Below, piece by piece: positions 56,639-64,000 of a stretch of DNA of 64,000 bases. A program made the position numbers and the translations under genes. Positions within the stretch are counted from its first letter, which is position 1; each line of letters begins with the position of its first letter. The notes under the pieces were generated by a model, which had not been told where the DNA came from, did not search any database, and saw nothing but the letters and a program-made list of their open reading frames with translations. This DNA comes from Humulus lupulus. Lineage: Eukaryota; Streptophyta; Magnoliopsida; Rosales; Cannabaceae. The stretch is from NCBI RefSeq assembly GCF_963169125.1, contig NC_084793.1, positions 37,288,578-37,352,577 of the forward strand, written 5' to 3'.

Positions 56639-59200
56639 TGTCCTCCAAACTCTTCGATTGGCGAGCTGAACGGTTATGACCAATGGATCATTATGTGGGA
56701 ACTGGACGTGACTAGCATCCTCTTCTGTAAATATGATTGGTTGTTTTTCCAAGCGTTGTTGCTTTGATAACCTCTGCTCTGGGACAAACTCCACTCCGTT
56801 ATGGGATTTTAGTTCGTTAATGTACCTCTTCTGGGCACCTCTGCTCGTGCCTGCTAGATGGGGCCCTCCCGAAATGGTGGCTATATCTCCCCCTATTATC
56901 GGAGGAGGGTGGTCTTGATTCGCTTGAACTCCGACTTGATTCATTGGAGCTTTAGGAGCTGACGGAGGGTTTTGTCCAACGGGCTGACTAGGGACCACTC
57001 GATTTTGGGCGTATTGGGCCAAAGGTCCTGCCCTGATAATGGTCTTGATCTCATCCTTCAGTTGTCTAAAGTCGTCAGTATTGTGACCGATATCATTGTG
57101 AAATCGGCAGAACTTCGAAGGATCTCTTTTTGCTCTTTGGTTTTCCAGTGGTTTTGGCTTCTTCCATGGAAGGCGAGTAGAATTGGCTAGGAAGATGCGC
57201 TCCCTAGTATCCGTGAGGTCGGTATAGGTTGCATAAACAGGTTTGAATTTTTCCCAGACTTATTTTTCTTTGTTCCGCTCTGGTCGCCCTCACCATTTCC
57301 TTTCCTATTATTATTTCCCCATTAGGTTATTCTGGGTAACGGTATGAGCCGTAGCTGCAACATCTGTTACCACTCCAATGGGCTGGACAGGGTTCTGGCT
57401 AGTTCTTGCGACAGAAGCTCGCACCTCTTCCAAGTTAACCCATCTTTGAGCTCATGACAAGAACTCGTCCACACTATTAACTCATTTTCTATGTAATTCT
57501 TGCCACAAGTTACCTCCAACAAGGATTCCTGTCCTCATTGCAATGAGCTTGGAGCTATCGTTTGCATCTCTAGCTCATGCAGCGACATTGGCAAACCTAC
57601 TTAGATATGCCTTCAATGGTTCGCGAGGTTGTTGCTTTACATTAGCCAATGAATCATCCTTGATCCGAGCTGTCTATGAAGCCCTGAATACTGTCTTGAA
57701 ATCAGTAGAAAACTTCTTCCACGAGCTAATTGAAAGCCTCTTGTATTGTTTAAACCACTACCTGGCTGGCCCAATTAGAGTTGAGGGGAATAAAATGCAC
57801 CTTAGATCGGGTCCAACGTTGTGGGCCATCATCATGGTGTTAAACATTCCAAGGTGATCAGATGGATCCCAATCTCCATCAAACTTTGGCAAGTGTGGCC
57901 TTCTGAAGCCCACCAGATATGTGGTCGCCGCAATATTTGGAGTGAAAAGCTCGAGCTCATCCTCTGAGTCACAATCGTCTTTGTCTTTTTTAGATAGAAG
58001 CTTCTTCATTTGCTCCTCCATCTGGGCGAACCTCTCGAGGGTTTGGTCCTTAGTCCCTAGGTTATTTTGGGGCTGTTCAACAGCTCCCATCCTATTATAC
58101 GCGTTTGATGGGTTGTTGTCCCTCCAAGCTCGAGTGTGGTTTGGTGGGGCATTCCCATTATCACATACTATGGAAGGACCTCGTTCTTGACGAGTGTGAC
58201 TAACACCCTCATCTAGAGCTGAATTTCTTCTTTGCGAATTCAAGCGATCACGCAGATCAGGCTGTGAATCGTATCGAGGGCTTTGTGCCGAACTTAGATG
58301 ATTTCTTAGATCGCCCTCAGACCTACCACTTGGATGACTTTCAGTCCAATAACTTCCATTTGCGAAGCTTACAGCTCGCGGTTGAGGCTGAGGATCTGGA
58401 TTTTCAACATGTGTTTGTGGGACATAAGTATGGGCAAACGGAGGAGGGTTTCTCCTACTATCTCCATAAGCAGGAATGTCCCGCATAGGCTGAGGTGGTG
58501 TTGGATGTCTAATAGGTGACAGGGGATGCTTTATTGGCGAAGCAATCCTTGTCTCATCAGGGTGAACTAAATTAGCCCGCCTCTGTTCTGCCCCATTATT
58601 TCTAGCTCTTTGCGCCTGGTGATTCAATTGTGACACGGGAGGGTTAGCTGGAACATTCTGTCTCTGTGAGCCTATCCTAACCCCTCCTCATGGGTTGCCA
58701 TGGGTATTCCAAGGTGCGTGTGAAGGAGGCACCGAACTTGGGGTCGCGGTTCTAACTGATAGAATGATATGCTGATGACCCCTATGAGGGCCACTAGGTT
58801 GAGTATTTTGGCGATCTCGCACAGTTGGCACAGAACTTGGGGTGGCAGTTTTGATCGACTTGGTTTGGATAGGTTATTTCTGTGGGACTTATGAGACCCA
58901 CTTTGCCTCTTTTCAACATTAACGTCGGTTGCAAGAGGGGGTAACCGAGCCAAAACCTCCTCGATTTGCTTGTTTTCCTTAGCAAGATGGCTTCTTAATT
59001 GCATATTTTCCAACTCAACTATAGTTAAGTAGTCTGGGTTTGGATTCGGTGGCAATGACACTGAACTCCCAGTATTGTCGTCACCTGCCGGTTGCTTTCC
59101 CGGACGTTGCTGAACTTCAGGTGCATGCTCGTTTGAAACAGCGGTATGATGGGCCTCCTGCCCACCAGGCTGTTCTATCTCATTGTGATTGAGCGAGTGA
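56639..59200 (-). pseudogene. E gag and start of protease
   Basis: Minus: an N-terminal part with LPPNPNPDYLTIVELENMQL and a helical stretch, then the longest open gag block (58636-57758, 292 residues) with polar, Arg/Asn/Pro-rich text, QMEEQMKKLLSKKDKDD and the core start LPKFDGDWDPSDHLGMF. The core goes on in other frames (LANVKQQPREPLKAYLSRFA, near 57640) to a zinc-knuckle-like FCRFHNDIGHNTDD near 57090 and then IIFTEEDASHVQFPHNDPLV before protease. The true start codon is not clear. Non-functional. Confidence 0.8.
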
Positions 59201-59250
59201 CCACCGTGATGAGATTTGACTGGGATTTTGATGAAAGCACTAATTCTGTC

Positions 59251-59271
59251 CTCTCAATGAAAGCACCAAAC
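59251..59271 (-). promoter_or_regulatory. E primer-binding-type site
   Basis: Minus strand GTTTGGTGCTTTCATTGAG next to the 5' LTR, shared with T1 and C. Confidence 0.65.
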
Positions 59272-59968
59272 TATTGACTCGGTTTTTCGCCAACAGTGTA
59301 TTTAAGAAATAATAAGGTTGATTAGTGCTTAAGAATAAACCGAAATATGAAATGAATTCACAAGAATACAAATATTTTTACGTAGTTCAGTGGTTAAAAT
59401 CCACCTAGTCCACGAGTCTATATTATTGTTGTTTCCCTCTCTATTTTGGCAGAGTTTCAGTATTACAGAATAATCGTCCATTTCCCTGTCCACTATTCTC
59501 AGTATTTATAGAGAAATTCCATGGGCAGGTTTGGGTAACCACGTGAGTCAATCACAAATTTACATATTTATTACATTTAATACAAACCATTCCCATTTAT
59601 ACTGGGATATGATTTGATCACCAAATAAATGGTCTCCTAATATCTAGGACATTAAATATGACAGGCTAATCATAAATAATCGTATAAAAGTACCCGAGTC
59701 TTTGGGGATCCGCGGGTACGCAATATATTTGAATTATCCCGAGCTGGATATCTCTACGAGCTCGTACTTCGGCAGCCATTTGAATATATTGAGCTCGTGC
59801 TTCACAACCTTCATGTCTGAAGCTCAGGTTAAACTCAGGACGCCTAACACCGGAGTTGATTACGTGGATAATAAACAGATATCATTTCCTTGGTTATCTC
59901 TCCGTATATTTATTTGCCAACTGTACCTAAGCTGAGTGAAAGACTCGTGCTGAAATTAGGGTACAACA
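59272..59968 (-). repeat. E 5' LTR
   Basis: 697 bp; starts TATTGACTCGG (TG decayed to TA) and ends GGTACAACA, followed by TSD CTACT. Confidence 0.95.
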
Positions 59969-60539
59969 CTACTAAATCTCCAAGATGTAAGTATGGGCTA
60001 GACCATAGGGTAAGCTGGTAACGAACAAGTCAAAATATTTAAATAATATAATTAGCATAATATTATCACTCAGAATTAAGATCAACTTAATCTATGGTCA
60101 ACGTTATGACATTGATTAAATTCGATAACAACGATACTTATTTATCAATCAATAATCAATATCGGTCCTAGTCTAATGTCACCAAATACATCTGATCATA
60201 TCTACTTGGTCAATGCCTTGGACAAGACATCACACTCGAATATGTAAGTAGATCATATCGTAGATTTCCTAATTAGTGAAAATTCAATGCATTGATCTAA
60301 TCTTAGGACTCATTCTTTTGAACATATAATTAAAACTATAATCCACTGTTACCTAGTCAATATAATTGTAACTATCCATATGTTCGGGATTTTATGAATA
60401 TTTATATTAATTGAATAAACATGTAATAAAACAAGCAAACAATGTGATTGAATAAACAAAATGATTTCTACTTCTTTTATTGATAATAATAACGCGTTGC
60501 ATAAGAAATATGGTTTTATTAAGGGCATAAAACCCAACA

Positions 60540-60791
60540 GTCACCCCCTCTGTTACCTCTGTTCTAAGCCATTCTTTCTAACCTTTTCTGTTTCTGATTT
60601 CTTCTGTAGGTTTTCTCAATTTCAAGATCAACAGGCACCCTAGATTCAGACCCCTGTCGTCGCATAAACTATGTGAACACCTGAAATCACAGATTGCGAG
60701 AAACCAAAATTAGAACGGTATAAAAGAAAAACCAACCAAATTAATTTCTTTGATATTAATAAAACAATCCCTAGCAACGACGCCAAAAACT
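60540..60791 (-). promoter_or_regulatory. D 5' leader with tRNA-Asp-like primer site
   Basis: Next to the D 5' LTR the minus strand reads TTTTTGGCGTCGTTGCTAGG (plus 60768-60787), a close match to the TGGCGCCGTTGCCGGGG site used by Athila. The rest (to 60540) is non-coding leader, cut by the F LTR. Confidence 0.8.
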
Positions 60792-62102
60792 TGTTGTGTA
60801 AAATCGATACGCAAGTGCACATAATTGTAACAAGTAATAAAGAATAAGTGAGATCGTTCCCACGAGGACTGTATATTAAGTACCTAGAATTAACTCCTAT
60901 TTCTATTTGGCTAACGATAATCGAGTCACAAGAAATAACTAAAAATCTAAAACAAAAACTGAAATTAACTTCAAGAACTAAAAATAAACAACGTTAAGAA
61001 AATTCAATGGAATAAGAACTAGGGCAATCAATTTCATCAACCATCCCATTTAATTCTCATTAACACAAATCTTACTATTCAATTTTCTCCTGTGATGGCA
61101 GGTCAACAATGATAACTTATAATCGTACTAGGATATCTAAGTCTCAATCCTATGAAAATTTTCTACATCTCTGTGATAAATAAACATAAGACATGCATTA
61201 AGATTAACAACCCTAAAACTACATAGAACACACAGGTACTCTCGTCCTAATATGAAATCTATGTTCATTCAATTACAGCATACTCAATTCTCACTACTCA
61301 GATTTCGAATCAAAATCATACATTTCATGTCAATGGTGATCAATCATTCACAAACATTATATTCAAATTGAATTAATCACAAGATAAAATTGAAATCATA
61401 AAACTTGCATTAATTTAAAATAAAGGTTCGGGAGAATCCATTATCACCCTAGAAATATAACTTAGTTGTTCAACATTTTAATAATCAACATCTAAATAAA
61501 AAGGAAAAAACATAAAAAACCAGAAAATAGTGAGAAACAAAGAAGAAGAATGGAAGGCGATTGAAGCATTTATGCCAAACTTTGTAGAGGCTCTCCCAAT
61601 TCCCAGGGTTTAGAAACTGATAAAAGACGTCCTTAATGTGTTTTTATAGAGCCATAATGATTACAAGTGAAAAGATCAAAAAAGCTAAAATGCTCAAAAT
61701 ATAAATTTCCTTCGAAGTGGTGCAGGGGCGCCATCAGCAGCATAGGGGCGCTACTTCAAACTTGGCTTTTGGGCTTCTCTGACTTTGTAGAGCGCAGTGG
61801 CGCTATTAATGGTATAGGGGCGCTAGGCTTGATTTTATGATAGCGCAGGGGCGCTAATGCCTTGAGTGAAAAATCCTTAAAAATCCAATACCACGGCTGA
61901 CCTTCAACATTGCGCAGCTGGGTTAATCCAACTTCAAAAATACTTCAAAAACTCCCCGAAAATCACTGTTTCTTGCTTCAATTTCCTCAATTATCATCCA
62001 ATTCACCTGTCAAGTCCAAAGTATCTAAAACAACACAAATCAAGCGTAATTTCGCACAAAACAACATAAACCTTAAAATAAACACCTAAACTAGACTTAA
62101 CA
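60792..62102 (-). repeat. D 5' LTR
   Basis: 1311 bp, TGTTGTGTAAAATCG...GACTTAACA. It lacks the CACTA insertion. Minus TATA near plus 61640-61650. GCGCAGGGGCGCT-type motifs at 61717-61920. Confidence 0.95.
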
Positions 62103-62107
62103 ACCCA

Positions 62108-63133
62108 ACCACTGCAACATGTAGCAAGGACCTGGGACCTGACCAAAAGGAAAATTTAATAATGCTTTTTATCTTAGGTATTACCCCAAAGTAGATAACT
62201 AAGGGCATTGTTATAATTTACCAAATAACCGTCCTCCAATAAATAAAAATGAATAGTCCCAATAGAGGGGAATTGGCAGCTTGTTTCACAAAATACCGTA
62301 AGGAAATTAAAGACTTGCTTCTTCTTCCCATCGTCATCTTCTTCCTTGAAAATTTCCCTATCTTTCATATTATCATTGAATAAAATATATTTTATTGATT
62401 ATGAAAATATTGGTTAACGAGATCTCCATGTTAACATTTTCTAAAATAATTATTTTAGTTTGTCAATATGTTTTATCACTTTTTCTCACATTATTCTCTT
62501 ATCATATCACGTTTTCTCTTCACTAATTTTCCTTTTCTTATTCTTCATCAATTATTTTTATCCCATCACATTCTCTCACAATACTTTTTCTATAATTTTT
62601 TTATTGCTTTCTTTTTCATATTATTTTCTCTGAATATATACCTTTCATTAATTTTTTTACAGACTTTACCAATATTTTTTTCTTATATTTTATTAATTTT
62701 TCTATACAAAGCTTTTTTTTAAATAATTTTTTTTTTGTAAATCATTAACCAAACACCTTTTTATGTTTTTGAAAACAACAAAAATAATCTTCAACTTTTA
62801 AAAAATATATATAATTTAAAAACAAAAATTAATGTCAAACAAGGCTTAAGGTTTTTAGAGGATACCTTACCTTTTATTACAAATGAACTATCTAAAGGTG
62901 TATAGAATTGTTGGGTTGTTTTATTTTATCTTTTTAATTGAAAAACTAAAATTTAAAAATAGTAATGTATGTGTAAAATAATAGTAGTTGAGAAAGAAAC
63001 AAGCTCTTTTTCTCCTTGAGTTTTGCTCTTGGAAGGTTTTAATGAGTCCAAATTTCTCTTAAAAAAATAAATAAAGAAACAAGCTCTTTTACTTTTGTTT
63101 AGTAACAAACATAGAGGAAAAGTGTTTTATTTA
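62108..63133. other. AT-rich flank right of Athila D
   Basis: No conserved frame. Strong A/T runs (62700-62860) and a small direct repeat AGAAACAAGCTCTTTT (near 62994 and 63077). The short hydrophobic frame at 62468-62722 reflects base composition. I see nothing that marks a gene. Confidence 0.5.
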
Positions 63134-63136
63134 GGT

Positions 63137-63558
63137 TATGTTTAGTAGGAGTGAGATGCGGAGGGAAGGAGAGGGGACAAGAGGAGAGTAGGGAGAGGGA
63201 CAGTAGGAGAGGTTAAATCCTATATTGTTTGGCAGGAAAGAATTATGGGAGGAAGATGAGAGGTGGAGGATTGGAAATGCAAATCCCACCGTTTAAATCA
63301 TTTTTTGATAATGGAAATGTTCATACTCTCAAGTCTAAATTTTTTAAAATTATCTTTTTAAAAAAAATTAAAAATACAAAAATACCATCTTAAAACATTC
63401 TTAGAAAATCATTATAAAGTTAATATAATAATTTTAAAAATTAATAGTAATCTATCATTCCACTTCACAATCTTATTATCACTCTCCTCTCTTTTCCTCA
63501 TATTTTCTAATTTTCTTAAATTCATCATTTATATTTTTCTTTCATTCTACCAAACATA
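63137..63558. mobile_element. MITE-like element
   Basis: Inverted ends TATGTTTAGTAGGAGTGAG (left) and CATTCTACCAAACATA (right) are about 420 bp apart. The inner left part is G/A-rich (AGGAGAGGGGACAAGAGGAG) and the right part C/T-rich (CTCTCCTCTCTTTTCCTC), so arms pair further. TSD not resolved; family not assigned. Confidence 0.6.
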
Positions 63559-63562
63559 ATGT

Positions 63563-64000
63563 TATTTTGTTATCTCATTAGCAATTTGGTAATTAAATGT
63601 TGAGATTTAATTGATATAATCCTTTAGCAATTTTATAATTATGAAAAGTTACAAATTTAATTGACATTCATTATGAAATCAATTTTTTATATTTTGCCTT
63701 GCCATAATTTTTATATTTTGCTTTTTTTTTTCTTTGCATCACATACGTAAATATGTTAAAGTGTGTTATTTGAATAGATATATTGGGAAAGACTATGGTG
63801 TTGACAGTGTTTTATCAATACCGATGTTGACAAAAGTTAGTTTCAGCATGTGGTTAATTATAAATTCTAATATTTACTATTACAGTGTATATTGTAGTCA
63901 TTTAATACATCTCGCAAATTTTTAAGAAATTTTCAATAATTTATAGTGCCGAAAATAAGTTTCAAACAACCGTAAATTATTTAGAATTTCTTGAAATTTT
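63563..64000. other. AT-rich right edge
   Basis: No ORF above background, no repeat or RNA motif seen. Confidence 0.5.

Larger units (their letters stand above)
43483..59968 (-). mobile_element. E: complete Tat-type gypsy element, TSD CTACT
   Basis: LTRs at 43483-44189 and 59272-59968 with CTACT at 43478-43482 and 59969-59973. Minus order: 5' LTR, primer-type site, gag, protease, RT, RNase H, second RNase H, integrase, a repeat-bearing spacer, an antisense extra gene (plus strand), polypurine tract, 3' LTR. It holds solo LTRs I, G and H. Removing them leaves about 12.3 kb. Stops and frameshifts make it inactive. Confidence 0.95.
42061..60539 (-). mobile_element. F: copia-like LTR with PBS-like start, split by element E
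   Basis: The minus reading starts TGTTGGGTTTTATGCCC at 60539 and ends GATCCTACA at 42230. Without E (43483-59968 plus one TSD) it is about 1.8 kb. Next to its end the minus strand reads ACTGGCCTCAGACTCTAGG, perhaps a decayed TGGTATCAGAGC primer site, then ~170 bp of leader before Athila coding sequence resumes near 42060. No matching TSD was found (CCAGT versus GTCAC). It occupies the place of Athila gag and protease. Confidence 0.6.
32506..62102 (-). mobile_element. D: Athila-type Ty3/gypsy element with nested insertions, TSD ACCCA
   Basis: Two LTRs starting TGTTATGTAAAATCG (32506) and TGTTGTGTAAAATCG (60792) and ending GACTTAACA bound it, with ACCCA at 32501-32505 and 62103-62107. On the minus strand a tRNA-Asp-like primer site, RT, RNase H, integrase, an extra ORF and a polypurine tract follow. 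Gag and protease are gone: right of 42060 lies a copia-like LTR carrying element E. The matching TSD shows the outer ends are the original insertion. Confidence 0.95.

Noticed and set aside
62174..62722. Small frames in the right flank as host exons
   Set aside because: Short, no motif, no splice or promoter context; the plus frame is low-complexity hydrophobic.

Overview
The window looks like heterochromatic or intergenic DNA of a flowering plant. It is built almost wholly from LTR retrotransposons, most of them broken and inserted into one another. Plant markers are a Ty3/gypsy element of Tekay/Del type with a chromodomain, Athila and Tat-type elements with plant-specific extra ORFs, a Ty1/copia element, a CACTA DNA transposon and a MITE. 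I found no convincing host gene, tRNA or rRNA. The species cannot be named from this sequence alone.

Left half (1-32288). T1 (1-9173, minus) is a Tat-type gypsy element whose 3' end runs off the left edge. It apparently sits in the 5' LTR of a Tekay/chromovirus element (9174-18411, plus). That element follows a copia-like LTR fragment (18412-18748), which abuts a third gypsy element of Tat type, C (18749-28037, minus). C is interrupted in gag by a large LTR (20209-25242), which itself carries a solo LTR (22350-24942, TSD TTATG). C lies in a copia element, K (pieces between 28038 and 32288, plus), which also holds two solo LTRs and a foreign AT-rich block.

Right half (32289-64000). An Athila element, D (32506-62102, minus, TSD ACCCA), fills most of it. 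Its 3' LTR carries a CACTA element (33032-34286, TSD ATC). Its 5' part is replaced by a copia-like LTR (42230-60539), into which a complete Tat element, E (43483-59968, minus, TSD CTACT), was inserted. E contains three solo LTRs: I (45068-46196), G (53146-55041, TSD ACTCC) and H (55472-56633, TSD ACTAG). The last 1.9 kb is AT-rich flank with one MITE.

Logic of the parts. The gypsy elements show gag, protease, RT, RNase H and integrase in order, and each Tat element also has a second, archaeal-type RNase H. E carries an antisense, multi-exon extra gene with its own TATA box. D carries an extra ORF in the env-like position, with its own TATA box and a GC-rich repeat array upstream. All copies are dead: stops fit C-to-T decay (CAG, CGA and TGG codons), and two integrases have lost a catalytic Asp.

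The most striking pattern is that several unrelated LTR families, and one internal promoter candidate in D, carry a cluster of short GC-rich near-palindromes upstream of the TATA box.
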